Assembly: GCA_002368155.1 (NCBI GenBank)
Contig: AP018180.1
Location: 7,496,561-7,560,560 of the forward strand
DNA: 64,000 nucleotides
Reading direction: 5' to 3'
Source: Nostoc carneum NIES-2107
Lineage (GTDB): Bacteria; Cyanobacteriota; Cyanobacteriia; Cyanobacteriales; Nostocaceae
Of the stretch, positions 34,894 to 46,389 are shown piece by piece (position 1 is the first letter of the stretch; each line of letters begins with the position of its first letter). Under the pieces are notes generated by a model. The model saw only the letters and a list, made by a program, of their open reading frames with translations. It ran no database searches and was not told where the DNA came from. The position numbers were made by a program, and so were the translations under genes.

Positions 34894-35699
34894 ACTGTAC
34901 CTGTAAGTGTAGTTAGCTGTGTAAAAATAAATAAACACCTCGGAGGACGGAAATATGCTAAAATTATTTCCTCCAAAACATTTTGCTTGCGCCATAATGA
35001 TAAAGGAAGGAAATTAATACTTCTAAGATTGGTAGTGACCTGTTATCAACTTGACCATCGCCACCCCCAGAGCAGTTCCCCTTTGGGTAACTAAACTGCT
35101 AATTTACAGGGGTCGATCATCCTCCTAATCTCTACAAGCGGATGTACGAGCCGCGATCGCCAAGCCTGAAAACATAGTAGGTTGAGCTAGCCGCTTTCAA
35201 AAAAATACCTTTTCCGTATTTCACCTATAGAAAACTGTTAAACGTAATTGCCTTGTGAGAATAACCCAGCAAGAGAAAGACATACTAATCCAGAGTCGGT
35301 TAACAGCCACTCGGTTCCTTAATTTTAGGATATCACCGTGAATCTAAATATAGAGGGGTATTGAAGACACAACAGAACAAAGCTGCGGAGTCTAATTAAC
35401 GCGCTTGTGGGAGGGGAAGTGACGAAAGCCAATTTAATTCCAGACTATCTCAACCATCTGCTTTTGAGCAATCAACCTAGTAGCTGGTTATTAGTTATAA
35501 TGGTCACTTTTAAGGGAGTACTTTCCCCCTTGTCAAGATAGCACTTTCCAGCTTTAATTTCTGCGTTTGCCCGTACCTGCGCTCTAGCAGGTGACGTTAA
35601 GGAGAAGTTCCCAAACAGCTACGGACACTGGCTAGCGGTGGGAACCGTAAAACAGCAGTGTCCAATGGTAAGTTTAACCAGGTTGACAAAGGTAGAGGC
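34894..35699. promoter_or_regulatory. Long leader region of the rpoB operon
   Basis: About 800 bp without a gene between tatD and rpoB. It presumably holds the promoter and a long 5' leader. Potential hairpins: CCTCGGAGG at ~34938-34946, AGCAGTT/AACTGCT at 35071-35100 enclosing CCCTTTGGG, and the nested hairpin 35623-35663 just before the start. Function of the leader is unknown. Confidence 0.45.
35623..35663 (+). promoter_or_regulatory. Nested hairpin immediately before rpoB
   Basis: Outer stem GGACACTG (35623-35630) with CAGTGTCC (35656-35663), inner stem CGGT/ACCG at 35636-35647. The GTG at 35658 that could start rpoB upstream is within the stem, which favours ATG 35700 as the true start. 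Confidence 0.45.
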
Positions 35700-38600
35700 A
35701 TGACGAACGAAACATATATGGAACCCGCCTTTCTGTTGCCCGACTTGATTGAAATCCAGCGTTCCAGCTTCCGTTGGTTTTTAGAAGAAGGGCTAATAGA
35801 AGAACTAAACTCCTTTAGTCCGATTACAGATTACACCGGCAAACTAGAACTGCACTTTTTAGGTCAAAACTACAAACTCAAAGAACCAAAGTACAGTGTC
35901 GAAGAAGCCAAACGGCGAGATAGTACATACGCCGTCCAAATGTATGTTCCCACAAGGCTACTCAACAAAGAAACCGGGGATATCAAAGAACAAGAAGTCT
36001 TTATTGGCGATCTGCCATTGATGACTGATCGCGGTACTTTTATTATTAACGGTGCCGAGCGGGTAATCGTCAACCAAATTGTGCGATCGCCTGGAGTTTA
36101 TTACAAATCAGAAATTGATAAAAACGGTCGCCGCACCTATTCTGCCAGTCTCATCCCTAACCGGGGAGCGTGGCTAAAATTTGAAACAGACCGTAATGAT
36201 TTGGTGTGGGTACGGATTGATAAAACCCGCAAACTTTCAGCCCAAGTACTCTTAAAAGCCTTAGGTTTATCAGATAACGAAATCTTTGACGCTTTACGGC
36301 ACCCTGAGTATTTCCAAAAAACCATTGAAAAAGAAGGGCAGTTTTCGGAAGAAGAAGCCCTAATGGAGTTATATCGTAAATTGCGTCCTGGTGAACCACC
36401 CACAGTTTTGGGTGGACAACAGTTGTTAGACTCCCGCTTCTTCGACCCCAAACGTTACGATTTGGGTCGTGTAGGACGCTATAAGCTCAACAAAAAATTA
36501 CGGCTGTCGGTTCCCGACACCATGCGCGTCTTAACTCCTGGCGACATCTTGGCAGCAGTAGACTACCTGATCAACCTGGAATATGACATCGGTAGTATTG
36601 ATGACATTGACCACTTGGGAAATCGCCGGGTGCGAAGTGTGGGTGAATTGCTACAAAACCAGGTGCGTGTAGGTTTAAACCGTCTAGAGAGAATCATTAG
36701 GGAACGGATGACAGTATCCGATGCAGAAGTTCTCACCCCAGCCTCCCTAGTCAACCCCAAACCACTGGTAGCTGCCATTAAAGAATTCTTTGGCTCCAGC
36801 CAATTAAGTCAGTTCATGGATCAAACCAATCCCTTAGCAGAACTGACTCACAAACGCCGTCTCTCTGCCCTTGGCCCTGGTGGTTTAACCAGAGAAAGAG
36901 CAGGGTTTGCTGTGCGAGACATCCACCCCAGCCACTACGGACGGATTTGTCCCATTGAAACCCCAGAAGGCCCCAACGCAGGTTTGATTGGCTCCTTAGC
37001 AACTCATGCCAGGGTAAACCAATACGGCTTCTTGGAAACTCCCTTTAGACCGGTGGAAAATGCTCGTGTGAGGTTTGACCTGCAGCCAGTTTACATGACT
37101 GCCGACGAAGAGGACGATTTACGTGTAGCTCCTGGTGACATCCCCATTGATGAAAATGGCGTGATCATCGGCCCGCAAGTACCAGTCCGCTATCGTCAAG
37201 AATTCTCCACAACCACCCCAGAACAGGTGGACTACGTAGCTGTATCTCCCGTACAAATTGTCTCGGTAGCTACGAGTATGATTCCCTTCTTGGAGCATGA
37301 CGACGCAAACCGGGCATTGATGGGTTCCAACATGCAACGGCAAGCAGTACCCCTGCTGAAACCAGAACGTCCGTTAGTGGGAACAGGCTTAGAAGCCCAA
37401 GGCGCACGGGACTCCGGGATGGTAATTGTATCCCGTACTGATGGCGATGTGGTTTATGTCGATGCCACAACAATTCGTGTCCGCGTCAAAAACTCCAATT
37501 CAGAAATTAAGTACACCCTTTCTAAGTATCAGCGTTCCAACCAAGACACCTGCCTTAACCAAAAACCCCTAGTGCGGATAGGTGAGCGTGTTGTTGCCGG
37601 TCAAGTATTAGCTGATGGCTCCTCTACAGAAGGGGGAGAATTAGCCCTGGGTCAAAATATCGTCGTCGCTTATATGCCTTGGGAAGGCTACAACTACGAA
37701 GACGCGATTTTGATTTCTGAAAGATTAGTTCAGGATGATGTTTACACCTCAATTCACATCGAGAAATATGAAATTGAGGCTAGACAGACCAAACTGGGCC
37801 CAGAAGAAATTACCCGAGAAATTCCTAACGTTGGGGAAGATGCCCTACGCCAACTAGATGAACAAGGAATTATCCGCATTGGGGCATGGGTAGAAGCCGG
37901 GGATATCTTAGTAGGAAAAGTTACACCCAAAGGTGAATCTGACCAACCCCCAGAAGAAAAACTCTTGCGGGCAATTTTCGGTGAAAAAGCCCGGGATGTA
38001 CGTGATAACTCCCTGCGAGTTCCCAACGGTGAAAAAGGACGCGTTGTTGACGTGCGTCTGTTTACCCGTGAACAAGGGGACGAACTGCCACCAGGTGCCA
38101 ACATGGTAGTCCGGGTGTATGTAGCGCAGAAACGCAAAATCCAAGTCGGCGACAAAATGGCGGGACGGCACGGTAATAAGGGGATTATTTCCCGCATCTT
38201 GCCCTTAGAAGATATGCCTTACTTACCCGATGGTTCACCAGTAGATATCGTCCTCAACCCCTTAGGTGTACCCAGCCGGATGAATGTCGGACAGGTCTTT
38301 GAATGTCTATTGGGATGGGCAGGACAAAACTTAGGTGTCAGGTTTAAGATTACTCCCTTTGATGAAATGTATGGGGAAGAATCATCTCGCCGAATTGTGC
38401 ATGGCAAATTGCAAGAAGCACGGGATGAAACAGGTAGAAATTGGGTATACAACCCCGATGATCCTGGCAAAATCATGGTCTTCGATGGCCGTACTGGCGA
38501 ACCCTTTGACCGACCTGTAACTGTGGGCGTAGCTTATATGCTGAAGCTGGTGCACTTGGTGGATGATAAAATCCACGCCCGGTCTACAGGCCCCTACTCT

Positions 38601-38999
38601 CTGGTTACGCAGCAACCCTTGGGTGGTAAAGCACAACAAGGTGGTCAGCGCTTCGGAGAAATGGAAGTGTGGGCATTGGAAGCCTTTGGTGCTGCTTACA
38701 CCTTGCAAGAATTGCTGACGGTGAAATCAGATGATATGCAGGGAAGAAATGAAGCCCTCAACGCCATTGTCAAAGGCAAGGCTATCCCCAGACCAGGTAC
38801 GCCAGAATCCTTTAAGGTGTTGATGCGAGAACTGCAATCCTTGGGCTTAGATATTGCTGTCCACAAAGTAGAAACCCAAGCAGATGGTAGTTCCTTGGAT
38901 GTGGAAGTTGATTTGATGGCCGACCAATCAGCGCGTCGCACACCACCTCGACCCACCTATGAATCTCTATCCCGTGAATCACTGGAAGATGACGAATAA
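35700..38999 (+). CDS. rpoB: DNA-directed RNA polymerase subunit beta
   Basis: 1099 aa from ATG 35700 ([16 protein letters not shown]); a GTG at 35658 in frame would add 14 residues but lies in a hairpin stem and is not matched by the family's usual start. Hallmarks: [20 protein letters not shown], the rifampicin-binding region [20 protein letters not shown] with [52 protein letters not shown] and the C-terminal [18 protein letters not shown]. With RpoC1, RpoC2, alpha, omega and sigma it forms the cyanobacterial RNA polymerase. The first gene of rpoB-rpoC1-rpoC2. Confidence 0.97.
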   Translation: MTNETYMEPAFLLPDLIEIQRSSFRWFLEEGLIEELNSFSPITDYTGKLELHFLGQNYKLKEPKYSVEEAKRRDSTYAVQMYVPTRLLNKETGDIKEQEVFIGDLPLMTDRGTFIINGAERVIVNQIVRSPGVYYKSEIDKNGRRTYSASLIPNRGAWLKFETDRNDLVWVRIDKTRKLSAQVLLKALGLSDNEIFDALRHPEYFQKTIEKEGQFSEEEALMELYRKLRPGEPPTVLGGQQLLDSRFFDPKRYDLGRVGRYKLNKKLRLSVPDTMRVLTPGDILAAVDYLINLEYDIGSIDDIDHLGNRRVRSVGELLQNQVRVGLNRLERIIRERMTVSDAEVLTPASLVNPKPLVAAIKEFFGSSQLSQFMDQTNPLAELTHKRRLSALGPGGLTRERAGFAVRDIHPSHYGRICPIETPEGPNAGLIGSLATHARVNQYGFLETPFRPVENARVRFDLQPVYMTADEEDDLRVAPGDIPIDENGVIIGPQVPVRYRQEFSTTTPEQVDYVAVSPVQIVSVATSMIPFLEHDDANRALMGSNMQRQAVPLLKPERPLVGTGLEAQGARDSGMVIVSRTDGDVVYVDATTIRVRVKNSNSEIKYTLSKYQRSNQDTCLNQKPLVRIGERVVAGQVLADGSSTEGGELALGQNIVVAYMPWEGYNYEDAILISERLVQDDVYTSIHIEKYEIEARQTKLGPEEITREIPNVGEDALRQLDEQGIIRIGAWVEAGDILVGKVTPKGESDQPPEEKLLRAIFGEKARDVRDNSLRVPNGEKGRVVDVRLFTREQGDELPPGANMVVRVYVAQKRKIQVGDKMAGRHGNKGIISRILPLEDMPYLPDGSPVDIVLNPLGVPSRMNVGQVFECLLGWAGQNLGVRFKITPFDEMYGEESSRRIVHGKLQEARDETGRNWVYNPDDPGKIMVFDGRTGEPFDRPVTVGVAYMLKLVHLVDDKIHARSTGPYSLVTQQPLGGKAQQGGQRFGEMEVWALEAFGAAYTLQELLTVKSDDMQGRNEALNAIVKGKAIPRPGTPESFKVLMRELQSLGLDIAVHKVETQADGSSLDVEVDLMADQSARRTPPRPTYESLSRESLEDDE

Positions 39000-39133
39000 A
39001 GATTAGGCAATAGGGGATAGGGAATAGGGCAGAGAAATTAATCTCAATGCCCAATGCCCAATGCCCCTTGTCTAACGCCCAGTTTTCAACAAAAAACTAA
39101 ATATACTCATAACTCAGAACTCAGCACTTAAGT
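39000..39133. repeat. rpoB-rpoC1 spacer with STRRs
   Basis: 134 bp within the operon. It has CAATAGGGGATAGGGAATAGG, then CCCAATG units at ~39046-39066, and three ACTCAGA-like direct repeats (AACTCATAACTCAGAACTCAGCA) before the rpoC1 ATG. The repeats probably form an untranslated spacer. Confidence 0.65.
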
Positions 39134-41011
39134 ATGAGAAACGCCCAAACCAATCAGTTTGACTACGTAAAAATCGGCTTGGCATCACCAGAACGCATTC
39201 GGCAGTGGGGCGAACGCACTTTGCCTAATGGTCAGGTTGTGGGTGAAGTTACCAAGCCAGAAACAATCAATTACCGTACTCTCAAGCCAGAGATGGACGG
39301 CTTATTTTGCGAACGCATCTTTGGCCCAGCAAAAGATTGGGAATGCCATTGCGGTAAATATAAAAGAGTTCGTCATAGAGGCATTGTCTGCGAACGCTGT
39401 GGTGTAGAAGTTACCGAGTCACGGGTGCGGCGGCACCGCATGGGATATATTAAACTCGCTGCCCCAGTTGCTCACGTTTGGTATCTCAAAGGGATTCCTA
39501 GCTATATTTCCATTTTGCTAGATATGCCCTTGCGGGATGTAGAACAAATTGTCTATTTCAACTCTTATGTTGTTCTTAGCCCTGGTAATGCCGAAACCTT
39601 AACCTACAAACAGCTACTCAGTGAAGACCAGTGGCTAGAAATTGAAGACCAAATTTATAGTGAAGATTCCCAGCTACAAGGTGTAGAGGTAGGTATTGGT
39701 GCTGAGGCCCTGTTACACTTACTCGCTGATATTAATTTAGAACAAGAAGCTGAAAGCCTCCGGGAAGAAATTGGCAATGCTAAAGGACAAAAGCGAGCCA
39801 AGTTAATTAAACGCCTGCGGGTAATTGACAACTTCATCGCTACTGGTTCCAAACCAGAGTGGATGGTAATGGCAGTTATCCCTGTGATTCCTCCAGACTT
39901 ACGCCCAATGGTGCAACTCGATGGTGGTCGATTTGCCACCAGCGATTTGAATGATTTGTATCGTCGAGTCATTAACCGGAATAATCGTCTGGCACGCCTA
40001 CAAGAAATTTTGGCACCAGAAATTATTGTGCGGAACGAAAAGCGGATGTTGCAAGAAGCAGTAGACGCTTTAATTGATAACGGTCGGCGGGGACGCACTG
40101 TAGTAGGGGCCAATAACCGTCCGTTGAAATCCTTATCTGACATTATTGAAGGTAAGCAAGGGCGCTTCCGGCAAAACTTGTTAGGTAAACGGGTTGATTA
40201 CTCGGGTCGTTCTGTAATTGTGGTGGGGCCAAAATTAAATATCCACCAGTGCGGTTTGCCCAGAGAAATGGCAATTGAGCTATTTCAGCCCTTTGTGATC
40301 AATCGCTTGATTCGCAGCGGTATGGTCAACAACATCAAAGCAGCGAAAAAACTCATCTCTCGTAACGATCCCAGCGTGTGGGATGTACTGGAAGAAGTGA
40401 TTGAAGGACACCCCGTACTGCTGAACCGGGCACCGACACTGCACCGCTTAGGGATTCAGGCATTTGAGCCAATTTTGGTGGAAGGGAGAGCTATTCAACT
40501 CCATCCTTTAGTCTGTCCGGCATTTAACGCGGACTTTGACGGTGACCAAATGGCGGTACACGTACCCCTGTCTTTAGAAAGTCAGGCAGAAGCGCGGTTA
40601 TTAATGCTGGCTTCTAACAATATCTTGTCGCCAGCTACCGGGAAACCAATTATTACACCCAGCCAAGACATGGTATTGGGAGCATATTATTTAACTGCAG
40701 AAAACCCTGGTGCAACCAAAGGGGCAGGCCGGTATTTTGCTTCTCTTGACGACGTAATTATGGCGTTCCAGCAAGAGCAAATTGACTTGCACGCCTATAT
40801 CTACGTGCGGTTTGATGGAGAAGTAGAATCAGACGGGCCCGACACAGAACCACTGGAAGTGACAGACAACAGCGATGGTACTCGAACTTTGCTGTATAAA
40901 TACCGCCGAGTCAGAGAAGACGCTCAAGGAAATTTATTGTCTCAGTATGTCCGCACGACACCAGGCCGCGTTATTTACAACAAAGCAATTCAGGAAGCAC
41001 TGGCAAGCTAA
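39134..41011 (+). CDS. rpoC1: DNA-directed RNA polymerase subunit gamma (RpoC1)
   Basis: 625 aa, corresponding to the N-terminal part of bacterial beta-prime. The zinc-binding domain [20 protein letters not shown] is at ~70-90 and the catalytic Mg-binding motif [12 protein letters not shown] starts at residue 465 (Asp467, Asp469, Asp471). Other blocks are [15 protein letters not shown]-like [20 protein letters not shown] and [18 protein letters not shown]. The split of rpoC into C1 and C2 is a hallmark of cyanobacteria and plastids. It is separated from rpoC2 by 18 nt. Confidence 0.97.
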   Translation: MRNAQTNQFDYVKIGLASPERIRQWGERTLPNGQVVGEVTKPETINYRTLKPEMDGLFCERIFGPAKDWECHCGKYKRVRHRGIVCERCGVEVTESRVRRHRMGYIKLAAPVAHVWYLKGIPSYISILLDMPLRDVEQIVYFNSYVVLSPGNAETLTYKQLLSEDQWLEIEDQIYSEDSQLQGVEVGIGAEALLHLLADINLEQEAESLREEIGNAKGQKRAKLIKRLRVIDNFIATGSKPEWMVMAVIPVIPPDLRPMVQLDGGRFATSDLNDLYRRVINRNNRLARLQEILAPEIIVRNEKRMLQEAVDALIDNGRRGRTVVGANNRPLKSLSDIIEGKQGRFRQNLLGKRVDYSGRSVIVVGPKLNIHQCGLPREMAIELFQPFVINRLIRSGMVNNIKAAKKLISRNDPSVWDVLEEVIEGHPVLLNRAPTLHRLGIQAFEPILVEGRAIQLHPLVCPAFNADFDGDQMAVHVPLSLESQAEARLLMLASNNILSPATGKPIITPSQDMVLGAYYLTAENPGATKGAGRYFASLDDVIMAFQQEQIDLHAYIYVRFDGEVESDGPDTEPLEVTDNSDGTRTLLYKYRRVREDAQGNLLSQYVRTTPGRVIYNKAIQEALAS

Positions 41012-41029
41012 CTTGGGGATGAATCACTA

Positions 41030-44000
41030 ATGACAAACGAACAGGCAATTTTCCGCAATCGCGTAGTTGATAAAGGTCAGCTGAGAAATTTAATTTCTTG
41101 GTCTTTTGTAAATTACGGTACAGCGCGTACCGCAGTCATGGCGGACAAACTGAAAGACTTAGGATTTCGCTATGCCACCAAAGCTGGGGTGTCTATAAGT
41201 GTTGATGATTTGATGGTGCCACCTTCCAAGCGGGCGCTGCTAGAAGCAGCTGAAGAAGAAATTCGCGCTACTGAAGCTCGTTACCAACGTGGGGAAATTA
41301 CGGAAGTAGAACGCTTCCAAAAAGTAATTGATACCTGGAACGGTACCAGTGAAGCCCTGAAAGATGAGGTAGTTGTTCACTTTAAAAAGACCAATCCCCT
41401 CAATTCCGTGTACATGATGGCATTCTCTGGCGCACGGGGTAATATCTCCCAAGTCCGGCAGCTGGTAGGGATGCGGGGATTGATGGCAGATCCCCAAGGG
41501 GAAATTATTGACTTACCCATCAAAACCAACTTCCGCGAAGGACTCACCGTTACGGAATACATTATTTCGTCTTACGGTGCCCGCAAAGGGCTGGTAGATA
41601 CAGCCTTACGGACGGCTGACTCTGGTTATCTCACCCGTCGTTTGGTAGACGTATCCCAGGATGTGATTATTCGGGAATTTGATTGCGGTACTACCAGAGG
41701 TATTCCCTTACGGGCGATGGTAGAAGGTGGGAAAACCAAAATTTCCTTAGCTACACGCTTATTGGGAAGGGTGTTAGGTGAAGATGTCATAGATCCCAAA
41801 ACCAAAGAAGTCATTGCCCCTCGCAATACCCCAGTTTCCGATGAATTGGCAGCAAAAATCCAAAAATCTGGCGTAACTGAAGTCTTGGCGCGATCGCCCT
41901 TAACTTGTGAAGCGGCACGTTCAGTTTGTCAACATTGCTATGGCTGGAGTTTAGCCCACGCCAAGATGGTGGACTTGGGCGAAGCTGTGGGAATCATCGC
42001 CGCCCAAAGTATCGGTGAACCTGGTACCCAGCTCACCATGCGGACATTCCACACAGGTGGTGTGTTCACTGGGGAAGTAGCACAACAAGTACGCTCCAAA
42101 ATTGATGGTACTGTCAAAATTCCGCGGAAACTCAAAGTTAGACCATATCGTACCCGCCACGGTGAAGATGCACTGTATGTTGAGGCTAACGGTATCCTGA
42201 TTTTGGAACCGAAAAAAGTCGGCACCGATACTCCACCTCCCCAAGAAGTCCATCTCACTCAAGGCTCGACATTATATGTATTTGATGGACACCAAGTAAA
42301 ACAAGGTCAATTGCTAGCAGAAGTTGCCCTGGGTGGACGGACGACTCGTGCCAATACTGAAAAAGCGGTAAAAGACGTTGCAACCGACTTGGCAGGAGAA
42401 GTACAGTTTGCCGAAGTTGTACCCGAACAAAAAACAGACCGCCAAGGCAATACCACTACTACAGCCGCTAGAGGTGGTTTGATTTGGATTTTGTCTGGGG
42501 AAGTGTATAACTTACCACCCGGTGCAGAATTGGTAGTTAAAAATGGCGATGCGATCGCCTCCAATGGTGTATTGGCAGAAACCAAACTAACTACCTTGCA
42601 CGGTGGTACAGTCCGCTTGCCAGAAGCTACCCCTGGTAAGAGCACTAGGGAAATTGAAATTATCACTGCTTCTGTCGTCTTAGACCAAGCTACTGTCACC
42701 GTTCAAAGCTCCCAAGGTCGCAACAACTACCTAGTTACTACTGGTAATAACCAAGTATTTAACCTCAGAGCTACACCAGGCACAAAAGTGCAGAATGGTC
42801 AAGTGGTAGCTGAATTAATTGATGACCGCTATCGCACCACCACTGGGGGCTTCCTGAAATTCGCTGGCGTAGAAGTTCAGAAAAAAGGTAAAGCCAAGCT
42901 CGGTTATGAAGTAGTACAGGGTGGTACCCTGTTGTGGATTCCCGAAGAAACCCACGAAGTCAACAAAGACATCTCCCTGCTGTTGGTGGAAGATGGACAA
43001 TTCGTGGAAGCTGGCACCGAAGTCGTGAAGGATATCTTCTGCCAAAACAGTGGTGTAATTGAAGTTACTCAGAAAAACGACATTTTGCGGGAAGTCGTGA
43101 TTAAGCCAGGTGAACTGCTGATGGTAGACGATCCCGAAGCAGTCATCGGTCGAGACAACACCTTCATTCAACCCGGAGAAGAATTCCAAGGTACAGTAGC
43201 TACCGAATTGCGCTATATCCAGTATGTGGAATCTCCAGAAGGCCCAGCTTTATTGAGCCGCCCCGTAGTGGAGTTTGCTGTACCCACCAACCCAGATGTC
43301 CCTTCCACCACATCTGTAAGTCAACAAACTGGACGTTCAATTGAGTTACGGGCAGTACAAAGATTGCCTTACAAAGATTCTGAGCGTGTCAAGTCTGTGG
43401 AAGGTGTAGAACTGCTGCGTACCCAACTAGTTTTGGAAATCGAGCAGGAAGGCGAACAAGACCACAATGCTTCTCCTTTAGCAGCGGATATTGAATTAAT
43501 CCCCGATACTGACAACGCCGATCTTCAGCGCTTGCAATTGGTGATTTTGGAATCCTTGGTGATTCGTCGCGATATTGCGGCTGACGCTACCCAAGGTAGT
43601 ACCCAAACTTCACTAGAAGTACAGGATGGACAAACCATCGCACCAGGTGCAGTTGTCGCCCGTACCCAAATCTTGTGTAAAGAAGGCGGTACAGTGCGCG
43701 GTGTCCAAAAAGGCTCTGAAAACGTCCGCCGTTGTTTAGTATTACGTGAAAGTGTTGACAAAATCACAGTCAATACTAGCGTCCAACCCAACGTCAAAGC
43801 AGGAGACTTGTTAGTTGAAGGCGCAGAAATTGCCCCGGGCATTTTTGCTCCTGAATCTGGTCAAGTCCTCAATGTCAGAAATACGGCTGCTAGTGCTGCG
43901 GCTGGAGCATCAGCACTCAGTACTCAAAATTACTCCATTGATATCCGTATCGGTCGTCCCTATCGAGTCAGCCCTGGTGCTGTGTTGCAAATCGAAGACG

Positions 44001-45085
44001 GCGATTTGGTACAGCGTGGTGATAACTTGGTGTTGCTGGTATTTGAACGTGCTAAAACTGGGGACATTATCCAAGGTTTGCCCCGGATTGAGGAACTACT
44101 AGAAGCTCGCAAACCCAAAGAAGCTTGTATTTTATGCCGTCGGGCTGGTGAAGTTAAGGTAGTTTACGGCGATGGTGATGAAGCGATCGCAATTAAAGTA
44201 GTAGAACCGAATGGAGTAGTCACAGACTATCCCCTTGGCCCCGGACAAAACTTAGTGGTGACAGATGGCTCCCATGTAACTGCGGGTGAACCTCTCAGTG
44301 ATGGCCCTTCTAACCCCCACGAAATTTTGGAAGTTTTCTTTAGCCTGGGTTCCGAAGATGGAGTCTACGCTTGTGCTAGCCATGCTTTACAAAAAGTGCA
44401 AACCTTCTTGGTGAACGAAGTGCAGTTGGTATATCAATCCCAAGGTATTGATATTGCTGACAAACACATCGAAGTAATTGTTCGCCAGATGACCAATAAA
44501 GTTCGGATTGATGATGGTGGTGATACCACCATGCTTCCCGGTGAATTGGTGGAATTGCGCCAGGTTGAGCAGGTGAACGAAGCAATGGCGATTACTGGCG
44601 GTGCTAGAGCACAGTACACCCCCGTATTGTTGGGGATCACCAAAGCATCCTTGAACACCGACAGCTTTATTTCTGCTGCTTCTTTCCAAGAAACTACCAG
44701 AGTCTTAACCGAAGCCGCCATTGAAGGTAAATCTGACTGGCTGCGGGGGTTAAAAGAAAACGTGATCATCGGACGCTTGATTCCTGCTGGTACTGGGTAC
44801 AATGCCTATGAAGAAACAGGAGCCATTGATGATTACGCTGCACTAGATAGCAGCAGCGTCTTAGATGAAGTAGATGATCCGTTAGATATGGTGCTAGACG
44901 ATCGCACAGCTCGTACCTACAATTTAGATGCTCCGTCTCTGACTGAACCTACTTTTGGTGCTACTAGACGTACAGAACGCTCTATTTTGGATGACGATGA
45001 CTTAATCGCCGATGAAATCACCGACCTTGTAGATGATGATGACTACGAGGATGATGATGACGATGATGAGGACGATTACGAATAA
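41030..45085 (+). CDS. rpoC2: DNA-directed RNA polymerase subunit beta' (RpoC2)
   Basis: 1351 aa, the C-terminal part of beta-prime. Recognisable are [22 protein letters not shown] (bridge helix region), the trigger-loop region, a second zinc site ([14 protein letters not shown] at ~293-306), and [21 protein letters not shown]. Between ~370 and ~1020 lies the large cyanobacterial insertion of repeated beta-rich (SBHM-like) units, which includes [16 protein letters not shown] and similar. The C-terminal end is very acidic, with ~25 Asp/Glu in the last 36 residues. ATG 41030. Confidence 0.96.
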   Translation: MTNEQAIFRNRVVDKGQLRNLISWSFVNYGTARTAVMADKLKDLGFRYATKAGVSISVDDLMVPPSKRALLEAAEEEIRATEARYQRGEITEVERFQKVIDTWNGTSEALKDEVVVHFKKTNPLNSVYMMAFSGARGNISQVRQLVGMRGLMADPQGEIIDLPIKTNFREGLTVTEYIISSYGARKGLVDTALRTADSGYLTRRLVDVSQDVIIREFDCGTTRGIPLRAMVEGGKTKISLATRLLGRVLGEDVIDPKTKEVIAPRNTPVSDELAAKIQKSGVTEVLARSPLTCEAARSVCQHCYGWSLAHAKMVDLGEAVGIIAAQSIGEPGTQLTMRTFHTGGVFTGEVAQQVRSKIDGTVKIPRKLKVRPYRTRHGEDALYVEANGILILEPKKVGTDTPPPQEVHLTQGSTLYVFDGHQVKQGQLLAEVALGGRTTRANTEKAVKDVATDLAGEVQFAEVVPEQKTDRQGNTTTTAARGGLIWILSGEVYNLPPGAELVVKNGDAIASNGVLAETKLTTLHGGTVRLPEATPGKSTREIEIITASVVLDQATVTVQSSQGRNNYLVTTGNNQVFNLRATPGTKVQNGQVVAELIDDRYRTTTGGFLKFAGVEVQKKGKAKLGYEVVQGGTLLWIPEETHEVNKDISLLLVEDGQFVEAGTEVVKDIFCQNSGVIEVTQKNDILREVVIKPGELLMVDDPEAVIGRDNTFIQPGEEFQGTVATELRYIQYVESPEGPALLSRPVVEFAVPTNPDVPSTTSVSQQTGRSIELRAVQRLPYKDSERVKSVEGVELLRTQLVLEIEQEGEQDHNASPLAADIELIPDTDNADLQRLQLVILESLVIRRDIAADATQGSTQTSLEVQDGQTIAPGAVVARTQILCKEGGTVRGVQKGSENVRRCLVLRESVDKITVNTSVQPNVKAGDLLVEGAEIAPGIFAPESGQVLNVRNTAASAAAGASALSTQNYSIDIRIGRPYRVSPGAVLQIEDGDLVQRGDNLVLLVFERAKTGDIIQGLPRIEELLEARKPKEACILCRRAGEVKVVYGDGDEAIAIKVVEPNGVVTDYPLGPGQNLVVTDGSHVTAGEPLSDGPSNPHEILEVFFSLGSEDGVYACASHALQKVQTFLVNEVQLVYQSQGIDIADKHIEVIVRQMTNKVRIDDGGDTTMLPGELVELRQVEQVNEAMAITGGARAQYTPVLLGITKASLNTDSFISAASFQETTRVLTEAAIEGKSDWLRGLKENVIIGRLIPAGTGYNAYEETGAIDDYAALDSSSVLDEVDDPLDMVLDDRTARTYNLDAPSLTEPTFGATRRTERSILDDDDLIADEITDLVDDDDYEDDDDDDEDDYE

Positions 45086-45110
45086 GAACCTGAACAGGTA
45101 AAAATTAACT

Positions 45111-45146
45111 AAAGGCAAAAGAAAATTTTCTTTTGCCTTTTTTTGT
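45111..45146 (+). terminator. rpoC2: Rho-independent-type terminator of the rpo operon
   Basis: A perfect 30-bp palindrome with arms AAAGGCAAAAGAAAA and TTTTCTTTTGCCTTT (45111-45140), followed by TTTTGTTGTT. It starts 25 bp after the rpoC2 stop and ends the transcript. Confidence 0.85.
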
Positions 45147-45326
45147 TGTTATAAAAATTATGAATTACAAATTCACTAGCCCCACTAAAATGAATTGATG
45201 ACAGAGTTTGGTGAGCTAATCATTAATTAATACCAATTTGTAATGCGTAATTCGTAATTCGTAATTTATTAGGCGATAGCTGCCATGATGTCTCTGTTAT
45301 TAAGTTGTTAATGACGAGTAAATATT

Positions 45327-45647
45327 ATGCCTCTCAAGATTGTTGAAAACTTTGATAGCAGTTTTTCCCTGGAACCCCAAGCTCAAGAAAATCTCTATAA
45401 ATTATTAACCAATGAAACATTTATTCAACAAATTTCTCAACAATTAAAATGTGGAAAAATTGAATTTACAGAATTACTTTTCCAGCCAGTTCCTTATAGT
45501 TTAAATACTCCTAAAGGAATGCCAAAAGAATTTGAAAAATATCATGGTTCTAAAGAGTACGCTATTATCAACGTACCGCCGAATTTTATGTTTAATGCCA
45601 AGATTTTTCAGCCCAGCCGCCTTTGTGCAATTTACAAAATTGTTTAA
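45327..45647 (+). CDS. Small protein of unknown function
   Basis: 106 aa. No signal peptide or membrane segment. The text reads as a globular, neutral protein (ENLYKLLTNETFIQQISQQL, then KEFEKYHGSKEYAIINVPPN), without known motifs. ATG 45327 has no clear ribosome binding site. Its base composition matches the neighbours, and the frame is not in the shadow of another gene, so it could be real. It lies alone between the rpoC2 terminator and the GIY-YIG gene; ~50 bp separate it from the latter. Confidence 0.45.
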   Translation: MPLKIVENFDSSFSLEPQAQENLYKLLTNETFIQQISQQLKCGKIEFTELLFQPVPYSLNTPKGMPKEFEKYHGSKEYAIINVPPNFMFNAKIFQPSRLCAIYKIV

Positions 45648-45700
45648 TTTTATTTTGACGTCCGGTTTAGTGAAAAAATTATTCAACTTCAATTTAGCTT

Positions 45701-46246
45701 ATGGCTACTGAAACAAATATTCCGTTGTTGGCGACCCTAGATTATGTCAATTACATAGATGATCATGGTCAAATACCTGAACAATTCCAAGGTAAAATCG
45801 GAGTCTATGCCATTTTTGACCAAGACAAAGTATTGCAATTCGTTGGCTACTCTCGCGATGTTCACGTTAGCCTCAAGCAGCATTTAGTACGTCAGCCGCA
45901 ACAATGCTACTTTGTCAAAGCTCAAACTATTGACCGTCCCAGCCGCGCTATTTTAGAAAATATTGAGCAGGCTTGGATTGCAGAAAATGGTACTGTGCCA
46001 TCGGGAAATAGCGATCGCAAAGCTGAATGGACAAACGCCATCAATGCGAAAGCCATGATGACAGACGCAGAACAGACAAATTATCGAAATCCTGTCAATG
46101 ATGAATTGGCACAGATGAAAATCTTGAAAAATGTCGCACGGCGAGTTGAAGCGGAGATTTTAGCGGTATTGGAAAGCCGGGGTTTACAAACGCCGATTCG
46201 CTTCAATCCCAAGTTGAAAGAAGAAGGACTACTGGATTTAAAATAA
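45701..46246 (+). CDS. GIY-YIG-type nuclease-like protein
   Basis: 181 aa. The GIY-YIG fold is suggested by GVYAIFDQDKVLQFVGYSRD (~34-53), where GVY and FVGYSRD take the place of GIY and YIGxT, and by the following helix SLKQHLVRQ with the region YFVKAQTI. The later catalytic Glu may be that of ENIEQAWIAENG (~86-97). The second half (~120-181) is helical and ends with EILAVLESRGLQTPIRFNPK. Such single-domain proteins are frequent in cyanobacteria, and their DNA-cleavage activity is unproven. ATG 45701. Confidence 0.65.
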   Translation: MATETNIPLLATLDYVNYIDDHGQIPEQFQGKIGVYAIFDQDKVLQFVGYSRDVHVSLKQHLVRQPQQCYFVKAQTIDRPSRAILENIEQAWIAENGTVPSGNSDRKAEWTNAINAKAMMTDAEQTNYRNPVNDELAQMKILKNVARRVEAEILAVLESRGLQTPIRFNPKLKEEGLLDLK

Positions 46247-46304
46247 ATGTAGTTTTTTCTACATATAGTTTAATAACTTAAATTATTAGTAAGCATTCCC
46301 AAAG

Positions 46305-46325
46305 CCCCCAAAAATTCAATGGGGG
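46305..46325. terminator. Weak GC hairpin after the GIY-YIG gene
   Basis: CCCCC and GGGGG flank an 11-nt AT-rich loop, about 60 bp after the stop. No T-run, so this is only a possible terminator. Confidence 0.35.
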
Positions 46326-46389
46326 TATTAATATTTGATCGAACAACTTAATTTAGGATGTCTAGTGTACTGATTGTACGGTGCCTAAG

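Noticed and set aside
36137-38956. Long minus-strand frames within rpoB, rpoC1 and rpoC2
   Set aside because: Shadow frames opposite strongly conserved polymerase genes, with no homology or start signals.
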